Below are positions 1 to 8,508 of a stretch of DNA of 34,114 bases, one piece after another. The notes below the pieces were generated by a model. It did no database searches. It saw only the letters and a program-made list of their open reading frames with translations, and was not told the origin of the DNA. The stretch is from contig JAPSFM010000049.1 of assembly GCA_035063885.1 (NCBI GenBank), forward strand, positions 1 through 34,114. The letters are read 5' to 3'. Position 1 is the first letter of the stretch, and each line of letters begins with the position of its first letter. The position numbers were made by a program, and so were the translations under genes. This DNA is from CAADGY01 sp900696665 (GTDB taxonomy: Bacteria; Acidobacteriota; Terriglobia; Bryobacterales; Bryobacteraceae).

Positions 1-1633
1 GTCCCTGGTTGTCCATTACCCGCGGGTGCGATACGATCACCTGCGGCGCCATATCGAAGACCAGGCGCAATGTATCTCCCGCCGACCACTTACGGCGTAC
101 CGGAAGATATTCCCCCGGCTTTGCCATCGAAGCAACCGTTTTTCCGTCTGTCAACACCTGCGTGGACCGGCTCCAGCCGGGAATACGCACAAAGATCGTG
201 AACTCCCTGGCCCGTTCGGGATCCACTTTGATATCGACAACACCATCCCACGGATACCGGGTCGCCTGCGCAATCCGCAGAGACGTTCCATCCGCGAGTT
301 TCCAATTCAGTTCGTTGTTGTCGTACAGGTGCACGTATACCCCTTCGGCACTGGTGCTGTAGAAGTATCCCGGCAGCGAAGCCAGGGTCCTATGCAGATT
401 CGGTGGGCAGCAGGTTGTGCTGTACCAGGGGTTCCGGATGCTCCGGGCTGCTTCGGCGGTCAACTCGAGCGGGTTGCGGTAACAATACAGCGTGCCCTCA
501 AGCGACATGCCCGAGTTCACGGAATTGTACAACGCCAGTTCCAGCACGTCCGCATACTTCGCGTCGCCGCTCGCCGCCAGCATGCGCCAATTCCACATCA
601 TGTTCGCGATGGCGGCGCAGCTCTCCGTGTACGCCTTGGCGTTCGGCAGTTCGTAAGGATCGCCAAAAGCTTCCCCGGCGGCACGCGAGCCGATGCCTCC
701 CGTGATGTACATCTTCCCGGAGACCATGTCGTTCCAAAGCCGTTCAAGCGTGGCTTTGTAAGTTGCGTCGCCCGTCTCCAGATAGTAGTCGGCCGCTCCG
801 GCGCAAGCATAGCCCGCGCGCACGGCATGCCCTTCCATGATGGTGCGTCCGGTGAATGGCGTCCCGCTGAACAGGTACTGTATCTGGTTGCGGGTCAGCT
901 TCAACCGCTCGCTATCGCCGTACAAAATATAGCCCGCGAGTTCGAGATACTTCTTCTCGCCCGTATGGCGGTATAGCTCGATAAGCGCCAACTCGATCTC
1001 GGGATGTCCGGCAAGCAGCGGATGTTTGTCCGGCCCGAAATCGCGGACCAGATAATCGGCAAACCGGATACCGGCATCGAGCAGTTTGCGCTTCCCCGTG
1101 GCCCGGTGATACGCGATAGCGGCCTGGAGCAGGTGGCCCAGACAGTACAGCTCGTGCCCGCGGTCCATCTCCCGGAAGCGCTGTGCTTTCCGTTCATCGT
1201 GATAGTAGGTGTTCAGATAGCCGGACGGCTCCTGTGCCGCGACAATGTCGTCAGAGAGCGCATCGAGCGTGGCTTCGAGCTGCGGGTCCCTGTCTGTCTG
1301 GAGAACGAACGCTGCCGCTTCCATCCATTTGTAAAGGTCGGAGTCGGTATAGAGCGGACCGCGACGCGCAACTTTCTTCCCACTGAGACGGCGAAAGTTA
1401 TCCACCACACCATGCTCCTCGAGAAGCGCAAGCAAGGCCGGCATACTTCTTGTGGTATTGGCCGCACGGCGGGCGGACCAGAAACCGTCCGTAATCCTGA
1501 CCGCGGATACAGGCACGTTCCGCAACTTGGCGTGCGGGGTCTTTTCCAGGTTCAGAATGTAGGTGGGATGTTCACGGGCAAGGGCGGAAAACGATAGCAC
1601 GAAAACGCCAGCAAACAGAAGTTTATGATTCAT
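1..1633 (-). CDS. GH127 beta-L-arabinofuranosidase (DUF1680), secreted; C-terminus cut by window edge
   Basis: Reading the minus strand from the ATG at 1633 gives 544 residues without a stop, running off the window, so the C-terminus is missing. Residues 1-19 form a signal peptide with a hydrophobic core and an A-L-A cleavage site, so the enzyme is probably periplasmic or secreted. The GH127 (DUF1680) signature is clear: Y-T-E-S-C-A-A near residues 335-341 and T-T-C-C-P-P-N at 406-412. In the characterised enzyme HypBA1 the matching Glu and three Cys bind zinc, and one Cys is the nucleophile; here these are E337, C339, C408 and C409. The family releases beta-L-arabinofuranose from plant glycans or arabinosylated proteins. 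The exact substrate cannot be told from sequence. It is divergent from the downstream FAD gene and stands alone in what is visible. Confidence 0.93.
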   Translation of the reverse strand, partial: MNHKLLFAGVFVLSFSALAREHPTYILNLEKTPHAKLRNVPVSAVRITDGFWSARRAANTTRSMPALLALLEEHGVVDNFRRLSGKKVARRGPLYTDSDLYKWMEAAAFVLQTDRDPQLEATLDALSDDIVAAQEPSGYLNTYYHDERKAQRFREMDRGHELYCLGHLLQAAIAYHRATGKRKLLDAGIRFADYLVRDFGPDKHPLLAGHPEIELALIELYRHTGEKKYLELAGYILYGDSERLKLTRNQIQYLFSGTPFTGRTIMEGHAVRAGYACAGAADYYLETGDATYKATLERLWNDMVSGKMYITGGIGSRAAGEAFGDPYELPNAKAYTESCAAIANMMWNWRMLAASGDAKYADVLELALYNSVNSGMSLEGTLYCYRNPLELTAEAARSIRNPWYSTTCCPPNLHRTLASLPGYFYSTSAEGVYVHLYDNNELNWKLADGTSLRIAQATRYPWDGVVDIKVDPERAREFTIFVRIPGWSRSTQVLTDGKTVASMAKPGEYLPVRRKWSAGDTLRLVFDMAPQVIVSHPRVMDNQG

Positions 1634-1832
1634 GGAACCTCTGGCATAAGACAGCCGGAAACGCTCCACAGAATAGCACGCCGGAGTATCGTATTGGCTT
1701 CATCTCTTCCTGGTAGACTTGGAATAAGGGGCAACTACAGTGACCCGCTGGCGCTGCGCCACTTTGCCGGCGTGGGAGTCGACTGCTGAGCATCCGCTTC
1801 GAGGGATCTTTCGACGTTGAAAGGAAGCGGAA

Positions 1833-3329
1833 ATGAAAACGATTCAGGCGAGAAGTTCAACAGGTACACCTGTTGATCTCGATTCGGAGCAACTCGACTC
1901 ACTCCGAAGGCACCTCCGGGGAAAACTGATTCTTCCGGAAGATAGCGCCTACGAGGCTGCGCGTTCGGTCTATAACGCAATGATCGACCGGCATCCCGCC
2001 GTCATCGCCCAGTGTGCGGACGTAGCCGATGTGATAACTGCCGTCGGCTTCGCACGCGAAAACGGGCTTCTTGCCGCCATTCGTAGCGGGGGGCACAGCG
2101 CCGCCGGCTTGGGGGCCTGTGAGGGCGGCCTGGTGATCGACCTCGCGGCCATGCGTGGCACGCGAGTGGATCCGGTGAGCCACACGGTCCGGGCACAAGC
2201 AGGGTGCACCTGGGGCGATGTGGATCATGCGACCCATGCTTTCGGCTTGGCCACGGTTAGCGGCATCGTCTCGACAACCGGAATAGGCGGCCTCACCTTG
2301 GGCGGGGGGCACGGCCATCTTACTCGCAAATACGGGCTGACGATAGACAACGTCCTTTCCGCCGACATCGTTCTTGCCAACGGGCGCCTGGCAACGGCCA
2401 GTGCCGACGAAAACCAGGATCTGTTCTGGGCGATCCGTGGCGGGGGAGGAAACTTCGGCGTCGTCACATCTTTCCTGTACAGGCTACACGAGGTAAAGAA
2501 TATCGTTGGCGGTCCGACGCTCTATCCGATCGAGCAGGCCGGGAAGGTTCTGCGTTGGTATAGGGATTTCATACCGCAGGCTCCCTTGGAATTGAACGGC
2601 TTCTTCGCCTTCCTCGTCGTGCCGCCCGCACCCCCGTTTCCCGAGCATCTCCATCTCAGAAGCATGTGCGGAATTGTATGGTGTTACGCCGGACGCGAGG
2701 ATGAAGCGGAACGGACATTCAAACCGATTCGCGAGTTTGGCCCTCCGGCTCTTTATGGCATACATGTCATGCCGTACCCGGCTCTGCAAAGTGCATTTGA
2801 CGCGTTGTATCCGCCGCGCCTTCAGTGGTACTGGAGGGGCGATTTCATCAATGAAATTCCGGATGCTGCTATCGGCGTGCACCTGAAGTATGGCTCGCAA
2901 CTGCCCACGATGCACTCCACCATGCACCTCTACCCGATCGACGGAGCGTCTCACCGGGTTGGCAGAAACGAAACGGCTTTTAGCTACCGGGAAGCCAGAT
3001 GGTCCCAGATAATGGCCGGTGTCGATCCGGATCCTGCCAACGCAGATCGCATCACGGGTTGGGTCAAGAACTACTTCGACGAGTTACATCCGTATTCGGC
3101 AGGCGGCGCTTACGTCAATTTTATGATGGAAGAAGGCCAGGAACGTGTCCAAGCCACATACCGGGAGAACTACGGGCGGCTTTCGGAGATCAAGTCAAGA
3201 TACGATCCGCAAAACTTGTTCCGCGTGAATCAGAACATCAGGCCGCTGCCGGACGGGCGGCACCCGCCCGGCAAGACTCTGCGCCCGCGTGGTGAGTTCG
3301 AATTTGACTCCAAACGGCCACTTCGGTAA
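1833..3329 (+). CDS. FAD-linked oxidoreductase of the berberine bridge enzyme (BBE) type
   Basis: The 498-residue product has the FAD_binding_4 (VAO/PCMH) fold followed by a C-terminal BBE segment. R-S-G-G-H at residues 84-88 carries the histidine that binds FAD covalently in this family. At the place where bicovalent members have the second, cysteinyl link (the G-V-C-P-T-V-G region of BBE), this protein reads G-I-V-S-T-T-G around 144-150, so V146 replaces Cys and a single covalent bond is expected. The end (N-Y-G-R-L and Y-D-P-Q-N-L-F) is typical of the BBE tail. Such enzymes oxidise sugars, alcohols or secondary metabolites using oxygen or another acceptor; the substrate is unknown. No signal peptide is evident. 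The ATG at 1833 follows a purine-rich AAAGGAAG site. It ends 41 bases before rplM on the same strand. Confidence 0.9.
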   Translation: MKTIQARSSTGTPVDLDSEQLDSLRRHLRGKLILPEDSAYEAARSVYNAMIDRHPAVIAQCADVADVITAVGFARENGLLAAIRSGGHSAAGLGACEGGLVIDLAAMRGTRVDPVSHTVRAQAGCTWGDVDHATHAFGLATVSGIVSTTGIGGLTLGGGHGHLTRKYGLTIDNVLSADIVLANGRLATASADENQDLFWAIRGGGGNFGVVTSFLYRLHEVKNIVGGPTLYPIEQAGKVLRWYRDFIPQAPLELNGFFAFLVVPPAPPFPEHLHLRSMCGIVWCYAGREDEAERTFKPIREFGPPALYGIHVMPYPALQSAFDALYPPRLQWYWRGDFINEIPDAAIGVHLKYGSQLPTMHSTMHLYPIDGASHRVGRNETAFSYREARWSQIMAGVDPDPANADRITGWVKNYFDELHPYSAGGAYVNFMMEEGQERVQATYRENYGRLSEIKSRYDPQNLFRVNQNIRPLPDGRHPPGKTLRPRGEFEFDSKRPLR

Positions 3330-3332
3330 GCT
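3304..3332 (+). promoter_or_regulatory. possible promoter for rplM-rpsI
   Basis: TTGACT (3304-3309) resembles a -35 box and lies 17 bases before TAAGCT (3327-3332), a poor -10 box. The pair sits across the end of the FAD gene and would start transcription just ahead of rplM. Ribosomal protein genes usually need a strong promoter of their own, which is the main reason to suggest this site. The weak -10 keeps confidence low. Confidence 0.25.
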
Positions 3333-3370
3333 GAATAGTTTGTGAGTTCCGCAGGGAGTACCTCTGTCTA

Positions 3371-3805
3371 ATGAGCACCCAGTTTCCGTCTAAGGGCACT
3401 ATTGAGCGCAAATGGCTGGTAATAGACGCCGATGGGCAGGTCCTCGGCCGTGTTGCAAGCCGTGCCGCAAAGCTTTTGATAGGAAAGCACAAGCCGATCT
3501 ACACGCCTTTCCTCGATACCGGAGATCACGTGGTAGTTGTAAACGCCGAGAAAGTGCGGCTCACCGGCAATAAAGAAGAAGACAAGCTTTACCGCCGCCA
3601 CTCGGGATATCCCGGCGGATTGACTGAAATCAACGCGCGGAAAATGCGGTCCTCGCGCCCGGTGCGAATGTTGGAACTCGCAATTTCTGGTATGCTCCCC
3701 AAAACCAAATTGGGCAAGCAGATGTACCGCAAACTGAAGGTGTATGCTGGCAGCCGTCATCCGCATCAGGCACAGAAACCAGTGGTCCTGGAGCCGGGCA
3801 AATAG
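3371..3805 (+). CDS. rplM: 50S ribosomal protein L13
   Basis: The 144-residue product matches L13 in length and sequence throughout: W-L-V-I-D-A near residue 15, L-G-R-V-A-S, the G-D-H-V-V-V-V-N-A segment, the R-H-S-G-Y-P-G-G turn, and a C-terminal block with G-M-L-P and Y-x-G-x-x-H-P-H. L13 binds 23S rRNA early in assembly of the large subunit. The ATG at 3371 has a GGGAG site about 14 bases upstream, somewhat far. rpsI follows after 17 bases, the usual bacterial rplM-rpsI pair. Confidence 0.98.
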   Translation: MSTQFPSKGTIERKWLVIDADGQVLGRVASRAAKLLIGKHKPIYTPFLDTGDHVVVVNAEKVRLTGNKEEDKLYRRHSGYPGGLTEINARKMRSSRPVRMLELAISGMLPKTKLGKQMYRKLKVYAGSRHPHQAQKPVVLEPGK

Positions 3806-3822
3806 TTTACGAGAGGAATTGA

Positions 3823-4221
3823 GTGGCAGCGACGTTAGTTCAGTACTTGGGAACAGGCAGACGTAAAAGTGCGATCGCCCGCATTTTTCTGAGGCCCGGG
3901 AAGGGTCAGATCAGTATCAACGGACGGGCATTCGAAGATTATTTCAAGACAGAGGCTTCCCGCGCGGTTGTGCGGCAGCCCCTGCTTGCAACGGAGACGT
4001 CGGACAAGTTCGATGTCCTCATCCTGACGGAAGGTGGAGGTCAGTTGGGTCAGGCTGGTGCGGTCCGGTTAGGGATCGCGCGTGCCCTGGTGGAATTCAA
4101 CTCCGAGTTGCGCGGCAGACTGAAGCAGCTTGGATTCCTCACCCGGGATCCCCGCGCCCACGAGCGCAAGAAGTATGGACAACGCGGTGCCCGCCGCCGG
4201 TTTCAGTTCTCCAAGCGGTAA
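3823..4221 (+). CDS. rpsI: 30S ribosomal protein S9
   Basis: The 132-residue product is a full-length S9. It has the G-T-G-R-R-K-S-A-I-A-R motif near the start, the G-G-G-Q-L-G-Q-A-G-A-V-R-L-G-I-A-R-A-L segment, and the basic C-terminal tail ending in S-K-R. In S9 this tail reaches towards P-site tRNA in the small subunit. Translation starts at GTG (3823), with GAGAGG at 3811-3816 seven bases upstream. It forms an operon with rplM, and a strong hairpin follows 13 bases after the stop codon. Confidence 0.98.
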   Translation: MAATLVQYLGTGRRKSAIARIFLRPGKGQISINGRAFEDYFKTEASRAVVRQPLLATETSDKFDVLILTEGGGQLGQAGAVRLGIARALVEFNSELRGRLKQLGFLTRDPRAHERKKYGQRGARRRFQFSKR

Positions 4222-4234
4222 CCAATGCAGTACT

Positions 4235-4280
4235 GCGGGTTGGAACAATCTGTCCAACCCGCTCTTTCCGCCCGTTTTTT
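4235..4280 (+). terminator. hairpin with U-run after rpsI
   Basis: A perfect 10-bp stem (GCGGGTTGGA at 4235-4244 pairing with 4253-4262, 8-base loop) is followed by a run of six T at 4275-4280. The T-run is 12 bases from the stem, farther than in a textbook intrinsic terminator. It may terminate rplM-rpsI, or act as an attenuator in the leader of rpsB. Confidence 0.55.
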
Positions 4281-4285
4281 CACCC

Positions 4286-4316
4286 GGTACGCAAATCTCG
4301 CTTTGGATCGCGTACC
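4286..4316 (+). promoter_or_regulatory. inverted repeat in the rpsB leader
   Basis: GGTACGC (4286-4292) and GCGTACC (4310-4316) are exact reverse complements separated by 17 bases. A small CCC-TTC-GGG hairpin follows near 4332-4340. rpsB-tsf operons in other bacteria are controlled by S2 binding to the mRNA leader, so this structure could serve the same role here. That is inference; no match to a known S2 leader was made. Confidence 0.3.
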
Positions 4317-4361
4317 AGGGTGTAGTTTGAACCCTTCGGGAACAACCCCCGATTAAGACAC

Positions 4362-4367
4362 AGGAGG
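4362..4367 (+). promoter_or_regulatory. ribosome binding site that sets the TTG start of rpsB
   Basis: AGGAGG lies 4 bases before TTG (4372) and 19 bases before the first in-frame ATG (4387). The ATG is too far away to use this site. The TTG start also gives an N-terminus that aligns residue for residue with E. coli S2. Confidence 0.8.
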
Positions 4368-4371
4368 CATT

Positions 4372-5277
4372 TTGCCGTCAATTTCGATGAAAGAATTGCT
4401 CGAAGCCGGCGTTCACTTCGGGCACCAGACCAAGCGCTGGAATCCGAAGATGAAAGAGTATATCTTCGGCGAACGTAACGGGATCTACATCATCGATCTC
4501 CAGAAGACCCTCAAGTTGTTCAAGGAAGCCATGCGCTTCGTCGGTGAGATGGCCGCGCAGGGCAAATCGGTTCTGTTCGTCGGCACCAAGCGCCAGGCGC
4601 AGGAGGCCATCGCGGAAGAAGCCACCCGCTGCGAACAGTTCTATGTCAACCAGCGCTGGCTGGGCGGATTGCTGACCAACATGATGACGGTACAGCGTTC
4701 CATCAAGCGGCTGAAAGATCTCGAATCGATGGCAAACGAGACAGGATACGCCGGCCGCGCGAAAAAGGAAATTGGACGGCTCGAGCGCGAGCGTAAGCAC
4801 CTGGATTCGAACCTCGCGGGCATAAAGAACATGAACGGGCTGCCTGACCTGCTCTTTGTCATCGATTCCAACAAGGAAGCTATCGCGGTGAAGGAAGCAC
4901 GCAAGCTCGGTATTCCAGTAGTCGCCGTGGTGGATACGAATTGCGATCCCGACGAAGTAGACTACGTCATTCCGGGCAACGATGACGCGCTTCGCGCTAT
5001 CCGCCTGTTCACGAACAAGATCTCCGATGCCGTGATCGAAGGCCGCGCCATGGCCACCGAACACGAATTTGCGGTGGAGAAAATTATCTCCGAAGAAGTG
5101 GAAACCGGACTCGATGAGATTCCGGAGCATACGCAGTATTTCGATCCGCAGTACGTCGAGCAACTCATGTCCGAGGGGATCTCGGACGAAGATCTTCCCT
5201 CGGTATCGCTGCCACGAAAAGGCCCCGGTCAGCAGGAAGCCCCGGAGCAGGTTTCGGGCAACGTCAACGAACAGTAG
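4372..5277 (+). CDS. rpsB: 30S ribosomal protein S2
   Basis: The 301-residue product is S2. It opens with the family's M-K-E-L-L-E-A-G-V-H-F-G-H-Q-T box, then W-N-P-K-M, the F-V-G-T-K-R-Q-A-Q-E helix, N-Q-R-W-L-G-G-L-L-T-N, and near the end of the core the P-D-L-L-F-V-I-D and V-D-T-N-C-D-P segments. S2 bridges the head and body of the small subunit and binds late in assembly. At about 301 residues it is longer than E. coli S2 (241). The extra length is an acidic, Gln/Pro-containing C-terminal extension after about residue 235. Start is TTG, set by AGGAGG just upstream. tsf follows on the same strand, the standard rpsB-tsf order. Confidence 0.98.
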   Translation: MPSISMKELLEAGVHFGHQTKRWNPKMKEYIFGERNGIYIIDLQKTLKLFKEAMRFVGEMAAQGKSVLFVGTKRQAQEAIAEEATRCEQFYVNQRWLGGLLTNMMTVQRSIKRLKDLESMANETGYAGRAKKEIGRLERERKHLDSNLAGIKNMNGLPDLLFVIDSNKEAIAVKEARKLGIPVVAVVDTNCDPDEVDYVIPGNDDALRAIRLFTNKISDAVIEGRAMATEHEFAVEKIISEEVETGLDEIPEHTQYFDPQYVEQLMSEGISDEDLPSVSLPRKGPGQQEAPEQVSGNVNEQ

Positions 5278-5363
5278 AATTGTCTGCCGCAGGCCGCGGG
5301 ACCGGTCTGCTCCGGTCTCGTGCCTGCCGGCTTTGAATGTTAGAAAGTATAGGACTGATAGAT

Positions 5364-6053
5364 ATGGCTGAAATTACCGCGCAAATGGTTAAAGATCTCC
5401 GCGAGCGCACGGGCGCGGGCATGATGGAGTGCAAGGCCGCTTTGGTGGAAGCGAAAGGCAACATGGAGGAGGCCATCACCATCCTTCGCAAAAAGGGTAT
5501 TGCATCGGCCGCCAAGAAAGCCACAAGGACGACCAAAGCGGGTATGGTCGGAAGCTACATCCATCAAGGTTCTCAGCTCGGTGTCCTGATCGAAGTGAAC
5601 TGCGAATCCGATTTCGTCGCCCGCACGGAGGACTTCCAGCAGCTTGTTCACGATCTCGCCATGCAAGTGGCGGCGGCGGACCCCAAGTTCGTCCGCAAGG
5701 AGGACGTCACCCGCGAAGCACTGGAAAAGGAAAAGGAAATTCACAAGGCGCGGGCGTTGAACGAAGGCAAGCCAGAGAAGATGTTGGAGCGCATCATCGA
5801 AGGAAGGCTGGCGAAATTTTACGAGGAGGTCTGCCTCTACGAACAGCCGTATATCAAGGATAACGGCGTCACCATTAAGGACCTGATCGCCACCAAGATC
5901 GCCACCATCAAAGAAAACATCACCGTTTCGCGCTTTGTGCGGTTCAAGGTCGGGGAAACCGCATCGGACGCGGGTTCCGGAGAAACCGGCTCCGCCGAAC
6001 CGCTACCGGTGGCCGGGACACCCGCGCCGGAGCAGTCTACTTCGGCTCAGTAA
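5364..6053 (+). CDS. tsf: translation elongation factor Ts (short form)
   Basis: EF-Ts restores EF-Tu by releasing GDP. I place the start at ATG 5364, not the in-frame ATG at 5337, because M-A-E-I-T-A matches the usual EF-Ts N-terminus and AGGA lies at 5351-5354. The UBA-like domain with L-R-E-R-T-G-A-G-M-M-E-C-K and the S-D-F-V-A-R-T motif that inserts into EF-Tu are both present. At 229 residues it is shorter than E. coli EF-Ts (283), resembling forms that keep only one core subdomain. The last 25 residues are Gly/Ser/Pro/Ala-rich and probably disordered. Its stop codon overlaps the ATG of pyrH (TAATG). Confidence 0.97.
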   Translation: MAEITAQMVKDLRERTGAGMMECKAALVEAKGNMEEAITILRKKGIASAAKKATRTTKAGMVGSYIHQGSQLGVLIEVNCESDFVARTEDFQQLVHDLAMQVAAADPKFVRKEDVTREALEKEKEIHKARALNEGKPEKMLERIIEGRLAKFYEEVCLYEQPYIKDNGVTIKDLIATKIATIKENITVSRFVRFKVGETASDAGSGETGSAEPLPVAGTPAPEQSTSAQ

Positions 6054-6829
6054 TGCAGGCCTCCGCTCCAGTGCCGAACTCTCCGGGTGAGAGGCGGACC
6101 GCCACGGGCAAATACGAGCGTATTCTGCTCAAGCTGAGCGGCGAAGTGATGGCCGGCCAGTCGTCCTTTGGCGTCGACCCCGATCGTGTTCGCGCCCTGG
6201 CTGTGGAAATATCCGAGGTGGCCGCCGCCGGAGTGCAACTGGGACTGGTTGTGGGCGGCGGCAATTTCTTTCGCGGTGTGTCGGCCGCCGCTCAGCATAT
6301 GGACCGCGTCACCGCGGATCACATGGGCATGCTGGCGACCGTCATCAATGCGCTGGCCTTGCAGGATGCGCTCGAAAAGAATGGCGTGCCCACGCGCGTC
6401 ATGACGGCCATCGAGATGAGGCAGGTGGCCGAACCCTATATCCGCCGCCGCGCCATACGTCACCTGGAAAAGGGCCGCATCGTCATCTTTGCCGCCGGCA
6501 CTTCCAACCCGTACTTCTCCACCGATACGGCCGCAACGCTTCGGGCGCTCGAAATCCGCGCACAGGTAATTGCCAAGGCTACGCGCGTCGATGGAGTGTA
6601 CGACAAAGATCCGCTGAAGCATCCCGACGCCAGGTTCTATCATGAGATTTCTTATCTGGAAGTGCTTGCGCAGGGGCTGAAGGTGATGGATGCATCGGCG
6701 GTTGCGATGTGCCGCGACAATCAGTTGCCGATTCTCGTTTTCAACCTGAACACACCAGGTAACATTATGCGTGTGGCCATGGGTGAACCGGCCGGCACCA
6801 TTATTCGCGACAGCGCCGTAGCGCGCTAA
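6053..6829 (+). CDS. pyrH: UMP kinase
   Basis: The 258-residue product is a bacterial UMP kinase of the amino acid kinase fold, converting UMP to UDP with ATP. Visible signatures are the R-I-L-L-K-L-S-G-E P-loop region near residue 23, G-L-V-V-G-G-G-N-F-F-R-G, the D-H-M-G-M-L-A-T-V-I-N helix, G-T-S-N-P-Y-F-S-T-D-T-A-A, and A-T-R-V-D-G-V-Y-D-K-D-P. The first 20 residues are a poorly conserved extension, slightly longer than in E. coli. The start overlaps the tsf stop by one base, indicating coupling. Normally frr follows pyrH directly; here two PPK2 genes intervene. Confidence 0.97.
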   Translation: MQASAPVPNSPGERRTATGKYERILLKLSGEVMAGQSSFGVDPDRVRALAVEISEVAAAGVQLGLVVGGGNFFRGVSAAAQHMDRVTADHMGMLATVINALALQDALEKNGVPTRVMTAIEMRQVAEPYIRRRAIRHLEKGRIVIFAAGTSNPYFSTDTAATLRALEIRAQVIAKATRVDGVYDKDPLKHPDARFYHEISYLEVLAQGLKVMDASAVAMCRDNQLPILVFNLNTPGNIMRVAMGEPAGTIIRDSAVAR

Positions 6830-6849
6830 TCTCCTCGAAGGGAGGGGAC

Positions 6850-7653
6850 ATGCTCGAAAAGCTGGATCTCAACCTGGAGTTGTCCCACCAGGAATACAAG
6901 CTGCAACTGCCCGGCTGGCAGCGGCGCCTCTATGACCTTGAGAAAGCGTGTTGGGATAACAAAATCGGCAGTGCCGTCCTATTCGAGGGATGGGATGCCT
7001 CCGGGAAGGGCTCGACTATCTCCACGCTCACTGCCCGGCTCGACCCGCGCGGCTTCAAGCTGCACTCTATCCAGGCGCCCCGCACGTTTGAAAAGAATCA
7101 CCCTTGGTTGTGGCGATTCTGGCTGCGAATTCCCAATTACGGCGAAATGGCCATCTTCGATCAGAGCTGGTATGGACGAGTACTCGTCGAACGGGTAGAA
7201 AAGCTACTGCCGGAACCCGAGTGGCGCAACGCATACCACGATATCGTGGAGTTCGAGCGGATGCTGGCCGACGACGGTATCGCCATTGTCAAGTTCTGGC
7301 TGCATATCAGCAAGAAGGAGCAGAAGCGGCGTTTCAAAGAACTCGAGGACGATCCGCTCGAAAGCTGGCGTGTCACCAAAGAGGACTGGAAGCGGCACCG
7401 GAAGTACAAGCGCTATCTCGAAGCCGCCGAAGAGATGATCGCTGCCACTGATTCCGAATATGCGCCGTGGACGATTGTCGAAGCCACCTGCCGGTGGTAT
7501 GCGCGCGGCAAGGTATTCCGGACGTTGATCACCGCGCTCGAAGCCCGGCTGGGGTCCGCGGCGCCGGCGACGCACGCCGAGAGTTCGGGCGCCGACAGTG
7601 AACTGCGGGAAGCGATGGAACGCGCCGAGACCGCCACGGCCCGGGGGGCATGA
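6850..7653 (+). CDS. PPK2-family polyphosphate kinase, first of two; likely non-canonical domain
   Basis: The 267-residue product is a PPK2 domain, which moves phosphate between polyphosphate and nucleotides. Walker A reads G-W-D-A-S-G-K-G at residues 47-54. The Walker B region is F-D-Q-S-W-Y-G-R at 103-110, whereas most PPK2 proteins, and the next gene, have F-D-R. That Arg is reported to be important for catalysis in PPK2 enzymes, so this copy may be weak, altered or structural. The last 35 residues are Ala/Glu-rich and look disordered. GGGAGGGG lies just before the ATG at 6850, 20 bases after pyrH. The gene overlaps the next PPK2 gene by four bases. The two together look like a two-domain polyphosphate:AMP phosphotransferase split into separate chains. 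Confidence 0.88.
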   Translation: MLEKLDLNLELSHQEYKLQLPGWQRRLYDLEKACWDNKIGSAVLFEGWDASGKGSTISTLTARLDPRGFKLHSIQAPRTFEKNHPWLWRFWLRIPNYGEMAIFDQSWYGRVLVERVEKLLPEPEWRNAYHDIVEFERMLADDGIAIVKFWLHISKKEQKRRFKELEDDPLESWRVTKEDWKRHRKYKRYLEAAEEMIAATDSEYAPWTIVEATCRWYARGKVFRTLITALEARLGSAAPATHAESSGADSELREAMERAETATARGA

Positions 7654-8435
7654 TGCTTGAATCGCTGGATCTTTCCCGATCTCTCGACCGCGAGACCTAC
7701 GTAAACGAGTTAACCAGGCGGCAGATCCAACTTCGAGAGCTGGGCTATCAGGTATACCTGCAAAAGCGTCCTGTGGTTATTGTTTTCGAAGGGTGGGATG
7801 CGGCGGGCAAAGGTGGAACAATCAAACGGCTGACCGAGAAGATGGACCCACGCGGCTATGCCGTCTACCCGATCAGCGCTCCCGAAGGCGAAGACAAGAC
7901 ACACCACTATCTCTACCGCTTCTGGCGGCGGCTGCCCGAAAGAGGACAGATCGCCATATTCGACCGAAGCTGGTACGGACGCGTCCTGGTGGAGCGCGTG
8001 GAGGAACTCTGCAACAAGGCTGCCTGGAAACGGGCCTTCCGGGAGATCAACTCGTTTGAGCGCCAACTGACCGATTTCGGAACCATCCTGCTTAAATTCT
8101 GGATCCATATCAGCCGCGATGAGCAATTGCGCCGGTTTGAGGCTCGCCGTAAATCGAACTATAAATCCTGGAAGCTTACCAAGGGGGATTGGAGAAATCG
8201 CGCGAAATGGGGTAGTTACGCCACCGCAGTGGAAGAGATGCTGCTCCGGACCAGCACACCAAAAGCACGCTGGACGCTGGTGGAGGGTAACAGTAAGTGG
8301 TTTGCGCGGGTAAAGACGCTTGCCACCGTTGTTGAAACTTTGTCCCGCGAACTCGACTACCGCCCGTCCGAGCCGCTCGCGAAGCATAAGAACAAGAACT
8401 CGAAAGAGGCATCGGGTAACCGCAAAATCATATAA
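7650..8435 (+). CDS. PPK2-family polyphosphate kinase, second of two, canonical motifs
   Basis: The 261-residue product is a complete PPK2 domain. Walker A is G-W-D-A-A-G-K-G at residues 48-55, followed by the M-D-P-R-G-Y segment. The Walker B/lid region F-D-R-S-W-Y-G-R lies at 104-111. The W-K-L-T-K-G-D-W block is also present. All motif residues I checked are standard, so this is the more likely active copy. PPK2 enzymes make NDP or NTP from polyphosphate, or the reverse; class (AMP, ADP or both) cannot be fixed by eye. The start codon is the ATG of an ATGATG at 7650, and the first gene's TGA lies within it, which implies translational coupling. The C-terminus is Lys/Asn-rich. Confidence 0.93.
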   Translation: MMLESLDLSRSLDRETYVNELTRRQIQLRELGYQVYLQKRPVVIVFEGWDAAGKGGTIKRLTEKMDPRGYAVYPISAPEGEDKTHHYLYRFWRRLPERGQIAIFDRSWYGRVLVERVEELCNKAAWKRAFREINSFERQLTDFGTILLKFWIHISRDEQLRRFEARRKSNYKSWKLTKGDWRNRAKWGSYATAVEEMLLRTSTPKARWTLVEGNSKWFARVKTLATVVETLSRELDYRPSEPLAKHKNKNSKEASGNRKII

Positions 8436-8508
8436 TCTCTAGGTGGCGGGGCAACCCGCCCGAATATATTTTGGTGTCATCAAATACATCTGTTGGAGCG
8501 AGAGCATC

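Noticed and set aside
26..976. 316-codon open frame on the plus strand
   Set aside because: Antisense to the GH127 gene, which shows the full set of catalytic motifs.
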